Assembly: GCA_029237695.1 (NCBI GenBank)
Contig: CM055265.1
Location: 76,642,013 to 76,706,012 of the forward strand
Length of the DNA stretch: 64,000 nucleotides
From: Conchocele bisecta
Taxonomy: Eukaryota > Mollusca > Bivalvia > Lucinida > Thyasiridae
Direction: 5' to 3'
The notes beneath the pieces were generated by a model. It worked only from the letters and a program-made list of their open reading frames with translations. It did no database searches and was not told the origin of the DNA. Shown piece after piece: positions 23,507-33,050 of this stretch (position 1 is the stretch's first letter; each line of letters opens with the position of its first letter). A program made the position numbers and the translations under genes.

Positions 23507-24205
23507 ATCACAATGTTAGTTAGTTACATATAAATTCCAAAAACACCATTGAATTGTGCAGTTGTCAATTTCTGGTATACGACCATATATCACAAAATTA
23601 GTTACATGTATATTGCAAAATGTAAAAAAAAAATCCATACATCACAGATATTCTTGATTGTGGAGAATGTAATTTTCTGGTAGCGAGTCATATATTACAA
23701 CAGTAGCTGTATTGCATGTATATACAGTCCAACAACACAAGCTCAGTTGGTTGTGCAATTTCTTGTTTTCATATAGCGGATCACATATTGCCAACATTAC
23801 ATTGATTTGTATTGCATAAAAAGTCCAAAAACATATCCACACACCAAAAGTTGCAATTTATCATATAATTTTTAGATTTTTGTTTGCTATCAGATCAAAT
23901 ATCGCAAAAAACAAACAACACCCATACATCTCAATGTTACACTTCGAATGTGAAGTTTGTAATTTTCTGGTAGCAGGTCACATAACACAAAACTAGTCAA
24001 ACACTCGTCCACACTGATAGATCACGCAGGTAAGTCCACTTGAGTGTGACGTTTTCTGGTCGCAGATTACTTATCAACATATTCGATTATATTACGTGTA
24101 AAATGCAAAAATAACAAAACAATCACAACATCAGTTATATTACATATAAAGTTTAAAACACGCATCCACACGTCACAAACTACAAATTACAGCTGGTTGT
24201 GCATT
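23507..24205. repeat. Degenerate tandem repeat, about 100-110-bp unit
   Basis: CATACATCACA...TTACATGTATATTGCAAAA...TTGTGCAATTTTCTGGTAGC.GATCACATAT recurs six or seven times with many changes. Related pieces lie at 23160-23270 and 25720-25760. It stops just downstream of the BPI-like stop codon and would form its 3' flank. Confidence 0.6.
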
Positions 24206-24240
24206 TCGTAGTTCGCTCCCACGGGCAGGGCATTCGGCTT

Positions 24241-24327
24241 TTATACAAGGCCGTGGATTTCGTTCATCTCTTTCTGCAGGAAACCTCCGGGCGAATAGCT
24301 CAGGTCCGTGGCAATGAGGAGGGCATC
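24241..24327 (-). CDS. BPI-like, last exon with stop
   Basis: The acceptor CTTATTGCAG precedes 28 codons starting DALLIATDLSYSPGG and a TAA at 24243-24241. DALLIATDLSYS matches the closing beta strand of the BPI fold (human-type FLLFGADVVYK position). The extra 16 residues after LSYS lengthen the tail compared with vertebrate BPI. Confidence 0.85.
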   Translation of the reverse strand, partial: DALLIATDLSYSPGGFLQKEMNEIHGLV

Positions 24328-27300
24328 CTGCAATAAGGTCAACATTCACCCTTTGAAACACGAAAACCCGATATAACTGTTTATGCAAACAGTGCAGATC
24401 CAGATGAGCCGGCTCGTAGCCAAAATGGCTGTGATAACGTAATACATTCAGAATAATAAAAAAAAAAAAATGTATCATTAAATTGAAGATTTCTCCCGCA
24501 AAGTGTACTTAGCAAGATAAGTATACTTTGCAATTTTGTGAAATCGGTTACTGGTAACATTCCCGGTGTAGGAATTTGAAAACAGTCCGTCAAACGTAAA
24601 CACTGTACAGTCGAACCTCTATAAACCGGACACACATACAAGTTAGTTGTGCTTCATTTTGATATGTTTCTTTGCAAGTTACCTTCAATGATAATATCTG
24701 TTCATGATCACAAACCACCCACGCTGGTCTAGAACTAGTAATTTGTATGTTTTACCGTGGAACATCTACTAACCGGTCACCCTGTGGACCTCTCATGGTG
24801 TCCGGTTTAGAGAGGTTCCACCGTACATTGAAACATGGCTATAAACTGTTACACGGGGTTCCGGAGTATTTACCTGCATGAGCTTGAGCGTAGTGTTCAC
24901 AAAACGGACTTCACCAGTCACAGGTAGTGGGAACCCTTTACTGCCCAGGTCTGAAAAATACCCACATGCCAGTATTTACACCTTTCATAAACTCACAATG
25001 GAAACGTCTATTCAACATATTGCGTTTATATCCCAAAGCGTTAGATTAGCTCCAAGTGACTTAGCGCAATGTTGTTGACTGGTTAAAGTGTGTTTTGTGT
25101 CATTAATTTACACGACGTTGTCAATAACGTTGCCCCATGAATTGCGACAAAATGACCGAAAACAAGCCGATTCTTAATACTAGATAGCCGCGGCCCGCAT
25201 GTCGCGCCCGCCGAGGCTTTGAATACTTTAACCACAAACTTTAACCCGGACGCACGTACGTACTCCAATGGGCCGACTATATCGCACTGTCCGCAAGCGG
25301 GCGCGACAAAAATCATGGTCTGTTGAGTTTAAGAAGCGCTGTGCAATCAGTACTAAAATAGAGAATACACATGTAGTAGGTTAGTGCCGTGAATGGGAAA
25401 TAATATATGGCGAGTCTTAGGAAACGGGATGTGCGAGGCTCCGCCGAGCACATCCTGTTTCCGTGCAGCGTCACATACTTTTTTTCCCATTCACGGCACT
25501 AACCTACTATTCTATTTATCCCGTCAACACCTACATATAACTTTAAAATGCCAGAAATAACCCCAGCCGCATCCTCAAAATCGGAGAATCGACTAGTATG
25601 ACAACCGCACATATTCATACGCAATCACTGATTAGGTCGTATTGACAGGGTATCAAAAATGTTTCACGGCACCGTGTTTCACGGCACACTCGCACTGTGT
25701 TGACGGGATAAACTATAATACAAGGTCAGTTGGTTGTGGACTGTCAAGGTTTCAAGTATCAGATCACGATCAGTGCTGAAAAACAGTATCCTGATTCTGT
25801 GACACTTTAAAGGTTTTCATAATGAACACATAATTAAACTCCTTAATCAAACCACTGGCGTGTTCCACCCATATTGAAACACATTACTTCCCGATGCATT
25901 GCTTGCTAGAAGCATGACGAGTGATTCATTGATGGAATGGCGAACAGTGCGGATGCACGGGCTGATCTGGATCTACACTGGTCGCAAACCCCATACACCC
26001 AATTTCTCCAATCACAGCTACATTTCAGGAACGTCAGTTAGTCGACAAACTAACAGGCGTTCATGAAATAGACTTGCTTATTATAGTCATAGATGCTTAT
26101 TATAGTCATAGATGCTTATTATAGTCATCTTACCGTTGAGCTTTTCCACCAGAGCAACTTGTAAGGCCTTATTTATAATAAACTGTAGGTCGGTAGTCTG
26201 AAAACAAATATGGACAGAATGTGCCTGGATATACATGACACGATATGACAGTAGGCGTGCATGTGTATATTGGGTTCAGCGGAGTGTTTGTAACTACATT
26301 ATAGGAATGAATGGCCTTTTTGTGGAATTTATCGGGGTATAAACTTGGAAAAGTCGCGGGAATACTGGACGAAGCGAATAAAAAATTACAATTTTCGAAA
26401 AAAAATCGAAAACAAAAATACATTTCTTTTTTTTTATTTTTTTTTGAAAATTGTAATTTTTTAAGGCCTCGTCCAGTATTCCCGCGACTTTTCCAAGTTT
26501 ATATCCCCGATAAATTCCCCAAAAAATGCCAATCATTCCTTATAATGCCAGCATTTGAAATAAATTCATCAAGAAAATGTGTTTATTCCGTTTTATTAAG
26601 AATTATTTTAACTGCGCCTGACGGTTACGGAAAGTAGTTCGGCATGGGAGTTTACTGGGATATAAATTTTGGACAGAGACTTGCTACGGACCAATCAAAT
26701 GTTAGGGAATTGTGTAAATATTGTTGTGCTGGAATTATTGTGGATGCAGATTAAAGGGGCATATCAGGATTTTTAAAAATACTATTTAATTTAATTGAAG
26801 ATACATGTACATGTATGTATATGACGATACTAGGACAGCTGTGTTGTTTCTATTTTCACCCATGCAGGTACACAAATATCGGATTTCCTATCTTGTTGCG
26901 TTCAACAAGATAGAAAATCTAATACTTATGTACCGATATCGGTGACAATTGAAACAACCCAGCGGTCCTAGTATCGTTAATTATCCCGTCAACACAGTGC
27001 GTATGTGTCGTGAAACCCAGTCAATACTAATTTTGCATTTTACAGCCATTTGTAGGTGTTGACGGGATAAATAGAATAGTAGGTTAGTGCCGTGAATGGG
27101 AAAACATATCTGGCGCGGCACGGAAACAGGATGTGCTCGGCAGAGCCTCGCCCATCCCGTTTCCTGAGCCTTGCCAGATATTTGTTGTAAATCAAACTAA
27201 AAACTGACGATACTCTATGTAAAACGTTACACAGGGCCATGATGAACACTATAGGAATGAATGGCCTTTTTGTGGAATTTATCGGGGTATAAACTTGGAA

Positions 27301-30300
27301 AAGTCGCGGGAATATTGGACGAAGGCCTCGTCCAGTATTCCCGTGACTTTTCCAAGTTTATATCCCCGATAAATTCCACAAAAAGGCCATTCATTCCTTA
27401 TAATTCCAGCATTTGAAATAAATTCATCAAGAAAATGTGTTTATTTTTACAGACGGCAGCCATTTGTTTACATTAACAGCACTGACAGCGCACCTGTAGA
27501 AAGTAGTTCGGCGTGGGAGTTTACTGGGATATAAATTTTGGACAGAGACTTGCTACGGGCAAATCAAATGTTAGGGAATTGTGTAAATATGTTTGTGCTG
27601 GAATTATACGTTTTTTATAGTATGTTTTAAACAAATGCTGATATGCCCCTTTAAACATTGACCAGCTTTCCTAGCGCACACAGTCCGACAGATCATATAT
27701 ATCGGGTGGATACAAAAATGGCCACCATTTATATTGGTACATCTCAAAACTATGCCAAATAATTAATTATAATTTCTCACAATGTCACTTCAGATATCTG
27801 AAAGTTTAAAATAAGTAACTTTGTTAATAAACAAGAATTCCGCCACTGGAAGCGGTGTCGCGCCTGCCGAAGCATTTGATCGTAACATGGTCATGGGCAT
27901 GTGTAGATGTAAGCATTACAAAAAGAGAAACGCATGTTTAAAACACGAAAAAGGTCAAGGTCGAAGAAACATTTTGACATAAAAAAATGTCTAAGTGTTT
28001 GCACAACCATGTGAAGGTCAAAAGTGTGTTCCTAATGGCTAAAGCAGGCGCGACAAAAACTAAAATGCCGAAGTTAATTGAATATAAGGTTTGATCATGT
28101 CCAGCCGTGTGCAAACGTTTGCTGTGGCCTGAGGGAACTGTTTGAACCCAAGGCCGCAGGCCGCGGGTTCAAACAGTTCCCGAGGAAAAACAAAAAACTG
28201 ATGTAATTTGAGCATTATATTCAGTATTTTCAGTACTTTTATAAATCATCCCATTCACGTACATACTTTTCGGTATTCATATTCCGGGGCCGCATCATGA
28301 ACGTCATGAAGTAATGACGTCATGAATGCACTTCCATTACGCGTGGCCCCGGAATGAGCATTGCCTAAATCCATATGCAAACTGCACGCGTATGTGCAAA
28401 CAACGGAAACTATGTAACAATGAGGGTTAATAAAAAAGTGTAATTTCTATAGATAATATTGCCAGTTGCAGTTTGGATTAATTTCTGGAACATTCAATTG
28501 CAGAAAATGCCATATTTTATTGAACGTAATACCGACGAAGAGAAGATGGAAAATGATGGTATAAATAGCTACTGATACAATGGATTGTTCCAGAGAATGT
28601 AATATGACTGAATATAAACTTGTACAACTCACGTTAATCTGTCCTATGTTTGATTTCACGACACCAAGGTTGAATCTGTGAATGAAAATTATCATTAGAG
28701 AGGCAGACTCCCAAACCACTAATACTTTGCCTAAATACATCGTGAAATTTACATCCTCTAACGCATATAATGTACTTGCAGTGTGTACACGATATTTACC
28801 GACCTGACAAGAAACGCACACTGTCACAATTTGTGCATGATTAATATAAAGATTAAGCGAACTATTAGTCTTACAGACGGACGACCCATGCTCTATATAT
28901 TACAGTGGAACCTCTGTAAACCGGACACCAAGGAAACCTCTGTCAGTGTACTTACGTGAGGTTAATCACATTGCCGTACAGAGTCTCATTGGCCATGCTG
29001 ATGTTGAAATTGGCCAGCATCGTCTGGAATATAGAGCATATTGTCAAACCTCTATGGAACGTAAAAATCTACATAAAGAAAAATAATTATTGCTAGCTCT
29101 AAAGAATTAGAGCTACATTACATAATATTTAGAGCTAGCTCCAAATGATTTAGAGAGCTCTTCAAATGATTTGGAGCTAGCACTAAATATTTAATGCTAG
29201 CTCTAATTATTATTTAGAGCTAGCTTTAATTATTTGAGTTAATGTAGATTTGGCGTTCCATAAACCACCTCTATGATAGACCTCCTCTACAATAATCCCC
29301 TCTGCGTAACAGCGAGTATGCTATATGCCAGTATCAGATAGATAAATAAATAAACTATTAAAGGTACATGCCCACTCAGTAGGCACAAAATGTTCTATAT
29401 ATCAAGACACATCATCTGAGACATTTCTGGCAAATTAAACATTGGCATTATTATAGATTTTATATCAGACGTAAATGTCCACACTGATATCAGGGGCGAT
29501 AACCGTGTTTCCTTAAAATGTTAACGGACATTACTATTTATTCTCTGTATTTATTCTTTGATGTGCAATGCGGATCATACTTTATAATCTGTCGAAAATA
29601 TTATTGTTTTCAGGTGACGCATGTAATTAATATAAATAATAAAAAATAGCATGCCTCATTTATACCACCGCGAGTCACTATCAGTAAAATACATATTACT
29701 AAGTGATTATATCTGTATAGCGGGCACTCGTACGTTTTAGAACTGGTGGAATAGTGACACCATTATACATTTATTTAATTCACAAAAAGTACTTTTTGTG
29801 CCTACTGAGTGGGCATGTACCTTTAACCATTTCAATCTTACAAACCATAAAGCCAACCTTTGCAAGAACTGTAGATCCAGATGACACGGCTCTGAAGTAT
29901 TTGTTATGATATTGAATATTTTAAAAACCAAAACAGATGTTTTATTTATGGAATGCGAAAAATCTAATATCTAGGTATTTAAAAATACAACTCTATATAC
30001 AAATATAGATATTTAGGACTGAAAATGCGGAAAGGGAAATTCCCGGCGTCAGATAGTTCTTTTCAACGGCCAGTTGCACGTTTTCCCGTAGCTGTTGTAG
30101 ACAATGCTCTGTATCTTAGTACAGAGCCTGTCCTAAAGGCCCGTATACATCTTCTAGTTGATAGATATTAAATGTTGATTTGATGGAACATTAGGTGAAC
30201 TTTGAAAAAAGTAGGCACGAACTTGTGGCTACCAAATGTTTGTGCAAAAGTTCAAAGTTCCACCTAGTAGACTTTTGAAACTATCAAAGTCTCTCAACTA

Positions 30301-32524
30301 GTAAATGTATACGTGTTTTTAGGCCAGGGCCAGGACTAACATGCAGCACAATTATTTGCCGCTGACGAATATTCATGCGCCGTGACGCACCCCCCCCCCC
30401 CCACCACCCCACCACTCTACCACCCCAAACTATCTGCACCCCAAACCGAATGGTAAAATAATCTCCCCTCCTCAATTGCGTGATACATGTATACATGTAT
30501 TTAATTTCCTGATAGCCCTGTTCAACCCCCTACTGTACACCCTACCCTAGTGTGACCCCGGTTACATTAGGGGAGTGTGAACAGTAGGGGTTTCTACATA
30601 GTCGCATCCGGCACCTTTTTAATTTAGAACTAATAATATTAAAATTTAAGAATGAATGAGCGTTCTTTTTATTTGATTATTCCTAACTTAGTCAAATATT
30701 GATTTTATTACGAAACATTGATTTGTCTACGGGAATTTAACATTCGGGAAAAGGAGGTGCAGGAGCTGGGGGAGGAGCCAAAAAATTAAACTGTCGATGT
30801 GTTACATTCGTCAACATTTAAAATGGCTGTGATAATGTAATAACTTCAGTATAATAAAAATTAACAAATTTATCATAAAATTTAAAATTTCTCCCTCAAA
30901 GTATACTTTGCTACTAAAGTATACTTTGCAATGTTGATGAAATAGGCTACAGGTCTTCATTCGGGATACATGTAAGGATGAATGCCGATCGTTAAATTAC
31001 CCACACAAATATTGGGCGAATATTATCGCCTCCCCATAAAACATTTTGAAACGAAATGTTCATGGGGTAGCATGTAGATTATCCATAGCATAGCTCGCTT
31101 CAGTAATGGACACTTGCACATGGAGCCATCGTTCCCCCACTTACAGCATTCAACGTAGCGAGGAACACCACCACACCCGTCTTGGTATTCACGTACATGT
31201 CTATATTTCCGCCACACTTCACGAAGATTCCTGAGGGCGCGATCTTCATCACCGGTGCCACGGTGCTGCGCATGTGCAGGTCCCTTGCGCATTCGGGTAC
31301 TTGTCACCAATCTAAACAGGACATCTATGTATATAACCCTTCAAAACTAACGCCAACAAATGTTAACGCATGCCAAATTTACATGTCATTTCACATTGAG
31401 CACAGGGGCCGCATGAGTGTGCTATAGACTGAAGATATGAATGATGATAAATTAGTACAGTGAAACCTCTCTAAACCGGACACCCTGGGGGGCTCCCAGT
31501 GTGTCCGGTTTAGAGAGGTCTCATTGTAAATCAGACATTTTATCGTTCAGAGCCATTGCTGTGTGCTATGTGATCATGAACATACATTATCACCTGAGAT
31601 AAATGTCCCAAGAAACTCGTGAAAAATAAGATCACAGATGTTTTATTGGTATCCGGTTTGGAGACGTTCCACTGTAGTTTCGATCCATTCTGACTTATGG
31701 TAATATAGCTAGTAGGTAGCCGAAAACTTTAATACAAATCTCAAGCAGACAAACGGATAGAACAATGATAGACGAATAAAAACGGCCAGAATGGCGACAA
31801 TATGATGTTTTACGGGTACATAAACCGGTATCACAGCCCGCGTGGCTAGTTCGTTGGTAGTGGTTGGGGTGCGGGAGGGGAGGGGGGGGGGGGGCATGGG
31901 GTGCAGGAGGGGGGTGGGCGATCGAGTTGCCAGTGAACAACATATACCAACGTTGAGTTTGCATAAACCTACCGACTACGAATTGCTAATAATGCTACTG
32001 ACCCATATGTGCAAGAAGTGACCATTTAATAATAAGACGACAAGTACCACTGTTACTAAAATACCATATACTGAGCTCAAGAGAATTGCTTTTCAGTATT
32101 TCGTACTTTATTGAGTCATGATTTGGTTAAGTTTACAACCTAGCTTTATGTAACTTTATACAGTAGAACCTCTCTAAATCGGACACCCTGGGAGATCCGC
32201 AGGGTGTCCGGTTTAGAGAGGCTCCATTGTAAATCAGGCATATGGGCACCGCACCTCACAATAGGTATATGTGTTTACAATCATGAACTGACGTTATCAG
32301 CGGTGAGAGATGACGACAATGAACACATACAATTAAGCAGACATTGATTGTATGTGTGTCCGGTTTAGAGAGGTTCTATTGTATTACTTTTAGTTTATCT
32401 ACAAAGCATTATCAAGATTCAATGCCACTACAGCATTTATTACCTCTGGTATAAGTTTGCCGATACACATGGGAAAATTTCGGCTACAAGTCGTGTCCAA
32501 CGCCGACCTGGTGCTGGGAGGAAG
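24241..32524 (-). CDS. BPI/LBP-family protein, C-terminal domain (seven exons)
   Basis: Seven minus-strand exons join in phase: 32524-32444, 31311-31145, 29023-28956, 28675-28633, 26197-26134, 24950-24874, 24327-24241. All introns are GT-AG and codon third positions are GC-richer than the surroundings. The product reads as the second barrel of BPI/LBP/CETP proteins. Its parts are an LDTTC...IPE entry, KYPN, VAPVMKIAPSGIFVK, a LYGNVINL...NIGQIN strand pair, a helix, KGFPLPVTGEVRF and DALLIATDLSYS before an 11-residue tail and the stop. In the family these secreted proteins bind lipids such as lipopolysaccharide and kill Gram-negative bacteria; that role here is inferred. Exon 31145-31311 is 167 nt, one short of phase, so a frameshift breaks the reading (see that entry). 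The N-terminal barrel was not found in the window. Paralogue or pseudogene status is undecided. Confidence 0.85.
24608..24823. mobile_element. pogo-like MITE family C, TA-flanked
   Basis: It begins CAGTCGAACCTCTATAAACC and ends GGTTTAGAGAGGTTCCACCG, flanked by TA on both sides. The CAGT.GAACCTC...CCGGACACC terminus is of pogo/Tigger type (known family trait). It sits in the last intron of the BPI-like gene. Confidence 0.8.
24874..24950 (-). CDS. BPI-like exon with GFPLP motif
   Basis: Acceptor GTATTTTTCAG, donor CAG/GTAAAT, 77 nt. It begins with two bases that complete a split codon and reads KGFPLPVTGEVRFVNTT. KGFPLP is the most conserved stretch of the family's C-terminal domain, which makes the identification firm. 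Confidence 0.88.
25190..25313. repeat. GCGGGCGCGAC dispersed element
   Basis: TCGCGCCCGCCGAGGCTTTG at the left and GCAAGCGGGCGCGAC at the right form inverted ends; the inside matches 22395-22512. It lies in an intron of the BPI-like gene. Confidence 0.6.
25374..25509. repeat. Fold-back, about 65-bp arms
   Basis: GTAGGTTAGTGCCGTGAATG on the left is mirrored by CATTCACGGCACTAACCTAC on the right. The middle (GGATGTGCGAGGCTCCGCCG / GAGCACATCCTGTTTCC) is also self-complementary. Half of the same fold-back recurs at 27071-27190. Confidence 0.8.
25516..25711. mobile_element. Small MITE with TTATCCCGTCAACAC ends
   Basis: Left end TTATCCCGTCAACACC, right end GTGTTGACGGGATAA, 196 bp. A shorter copy in the opposite orientation lies at 26981-27070. 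Both sit next to a copy of the 25374 fold-back. Confidence 0.8.
25899..26024. mobile_element. MITE family A, fragment
   Basis: Shares AGAAGCATGACGAGTG, AATGGCGAACAGTGCGGATG and the terminus TACACTGGTCGC...AATTTCTCCAATCACAG with the other copies. About 126 bp, intron of the BPI-like gene. Confidence 0.65.
26134..26197 (-). CDS. BPI-like exon, C-terminal helix
   Basis: Acceptor TTTGTTTTCAG, donor AACG/GTAAGA, 64 nt. It reads TTDLQFIINKALQVALVEKL, the amphipathic helix that precedes KGFPLP. It leaves one base that joins two from the next exon to form an Asp codon. The intron just after the donor carries a 19-bp tandem repeat (about 26077-26128). Confidence 0.85.
26302..26542. repeat. Fold-back, copy 1
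   Basis: Arms of about 75 bp share GGTATAAACTTGGAAAAGTC and its complement around an AT-rich centre of about 85 bp. Sequence after the right arm (CAGCATTTGAAATAAATTCA onward to about 26740) is shared with copy 2 at 27250. Frames here on both strands are palindrome translations. Confidence 0.85.
26823..26977. repeat. Fold-back element
   Basis: ACGATACTAGGAC...TTGTTTC at the left is mirrored by GAAACAA...GTCCTAGTATCGT at the right. The loop itself contains the hairpin CTATCTTGTTG/CAACAAGATAG. About 155 bp. Confidence 0.8.
26981..27070. mobile_element. Small MITE with TTATCCCGTCAACAC ends, inverted copy
   Basis: TTATCCCGTCAACACAGTGC opens and GGTGTTGACGGGATAA closes a 90-bp element. The end-specific bases (CAGTGCG, GTAGGTG) are swapped compared with 25516-25711, so the orientation is opposite. 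Confidence 0.8.
27250..27402. repeat. Fold-back, copy 2, nearly perfect palindrome
   Basis: Arms of about 75 bp meet at GGACGAAGGCCTCGTCC with almost no loop. They match the arms of 26302-26542 almost base for base, and the downstream 200 bp are shared as well. Confidence 0.9.
27838..28058. repeat. GCAGGCGCGAC dispersed element
   Basis: AATTCCGCCACTGGAAGCGG and TCGCGCCTGCCGA at the left, CTAAAGCAGGCGCGACAAAA at the right. The same ends bound 61857-62168. Confidence 0.6.
28132..28356. repeat. Two adjacent hairpins
   Basis: GGGAACTGTTTGAACCC / GGGTTCAAACAGTTCCC at 28132-28182 is a perfect 17-bp stem. ATTCCGGGGCC / GGCCCCGGAAT at about 28280-28353 encloses ACGTCATGAAGTAATGACGT, itself nearly palindromic. 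Their role is unknown. Confidence 0.7.
28633..28675 (-). CDS. BPI-like 43-nt exon
   Basis: Acceptor TTTTCATTCACAG, donor AAC/GTGAGT. It reads FNLGVVKSNIGQIN, matching the LELKHSNIGPF position of BPI. One leading base completes a split Thr codon. It lies within a longer accidental frame (28447-28827). Confidence 0.82.
28903..28935. mobile_element. pogo-like MITE family C, end fragment
   Basis: CAGTGGAACCTCTGTAAACC and GGACACC follow a TA dinucleotide; the rest of the element is absent. It ends about 20 bases from the splice donor of the exon at 28956. Confidence 0.6.
28956..29023 (-). CDS. BPI-like 68-nt exon
   Basis: Acceptor ATATTCCAG, donor CTCAC/GTAAGT. It reads TMLANFNISMANETLYGNVI, equivalent to the BPI strand that contains the R-L-x-G-E-L turn. 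Phase 0 in, phase 2 out, fitting both neighbours. The remnant of a pogo-like MITE lies about 20 bases beyond the donor. Confidence 0.85.
29053..29262. mobile_element. MITE built of nested GCTAGC palindromes
   Basis: Ends TATGGAACG...AATCTACAT and ATGTAGATT...CGTTCCATA are inverted. The inside is a chain of TTAGAGCTAGC, GAGAGCTC and TTGGAGCTAGC palindromes, so almost the whole 210 bp can fold. TA flanks are possible at both ends. Confidence 0.75.
29358..29826. mobile_element. TTAA-flanked MITE family B, full length
   Basis: TTAAAGGTACATGCCCACTC opens and its complement closes the element, with about 33 bp of near-perfect inverted ends. 469 bp, in the intron between the BPI-like exons at 28956 and 31145. 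The inside aligns with 623-1163. Confidence 0.88.
29827..31020. other. Intronic sequence, no gene recognised
   Basis: A fragment AGATCCAGATGACACGGCTC near 29878 belongs to a dispersed repeat also seen at 24385 and 41940. A C-run and CCACCACCCCACCAC tract lies at 30390-30425. No credible frame. Confidence 0.4.
31145..31311 (-). CDS. BPI-like exon carrying a one-base frameshift
   Basis: Acceptor CCTGTTTAG, donor GCT/GTAAGT. The exon starts IGDKYPNA in phase with the previous exon; after about 24 nt (near 31285) the family-like reading continues in another frame with RDLHMRSTVAPVMKIAPSG and GNIDMYVNTKTGVVVFLATL. The exon is 167 nt; 168 would keep phase. Neither frame alone is open across it without giving up the homology. 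It is either a real lesion or a sequence error; the site is not a homopolymer. Confidence 0.75.
31458..31674. mobile_element. pogo-like MITE family C, TA-flanked
   Basis: CAGTGAAACCTCTCTAAACC at the left and GGTTTGGAGACGTTCCACTG at the right, TA on both sides. An inner inverted copy of the end (CCGGACACCCTGG / GTGTCCGGTTTAGAGAGG) makes the left third a hairpin. Confidence 0.85.
32161..32381. mobile_element. pogo-like MITE family C, TA-flanked
   Basis: CAGTAGAACCTCTCTAAATC at the left, CCGGTTTAGAGAGGTTCTAT at the right, TA on both sides. It shares the left-hand hairpin with the copy at 31458, so this hairpin is an inherited feature of the subfamily. Same intron of the BPI-like gene. Confidence 0.85.
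32444..32524 (-). CDS. BPI-like exon, first recognised
   Basis: Acceptor TATTTCCACAG, donor GAG/GTAATA, 81 nt, phase 0 on both sides. It reads LPPSTRSALDTTC followed by SRNFPMCIGKLIPE. The LDTTC-x6-C arrangement before (L/I)PE/Q and then YPN is typical of mollusc members as I remember them. The upstream exon was not found; a fold-back at 32646-33050 sits in that intron. Confidence 0.78.
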
Positions 32525-32645
32525 CTGTGGAAATATAAAGTACAGTGTACATGTATAGTAGCGAACAAAAATAGTACACACATATGAAACACGCCATGTG
32601 ATTTGTTGTACCTTTGGACATCTGGGAAATGTCATTAACATGGTG

Positions 32646-33050
32646 TATGATCACGTGGTTACAACAACAACAACAATTACTGAAACTTCCAGAAGCCCCT
32701 CCGATTCAAAGTACGTATTCTTTTATTTTTTCCTTATAACGGATTTTGATGCAATATGGCACATCAAACGCGTCTTTTAAGCTGCATTTGGCGGTCTCGG
32801 TACTTTGGCCCAAAAGTCTGTCGTTTTTGCGAAGAATCGATTTCCGTGAAGAATCTTCGCAAAAACGATATTAGTATTTGCCGAGTTCCCGGGACCACGA
32901 AATGCAGCTCATGAAGACGCGTTGGCTGCTCCATAGTTCATCAAAATCCATATCATATTAAGGAAAATATCAAATAATACTTACTTTTGAGTGGGCGCGC
33001 TTTCTACACTTTCAGTCAGTGTTGTTGTTGCTGTAACCACGTGATCATGC
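32646..33050. mobile_element. Fold-back element, about 180-bp arms
   Basis: ATGATCACGTGGTTACAACA opens and TGTAACCACGTGATCAT closes. The arms also share GGATTTTGATG, ACGCGTCTT and GCTGCATTT. The centre holds GTTTTTGCGAAGA / TCTTCGCAAAAAC. It lies upstream of the first recognised BPI-like exon and may be part of its intron. Confidence 0.8.

Larger units (their letters stand above)
26751..27654. mobile_element. TTAA-flanked element with AGGGGCATATCAG ends
   Basis: TTAA plus AGGGGCATATCAG at the left and CTGATATGCCCCT plus TTAA at the right match perfectly over 13 bp. Inside lie a fold-back (26823-26977), a small MITE (26981-27070), half of another fold-back and the second copy of the 26302 fold-back. 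It is a nest of elements in the intron between the BPI-like exons at 26134 and 28633. Confidence 0.65.

Noticed and set aside
26169..26637. Frames of 80-108 codons with KNYNFQKK-like sequence on both strands
   Set aside because: They translate the two arms of a palindrome and are mirror images.
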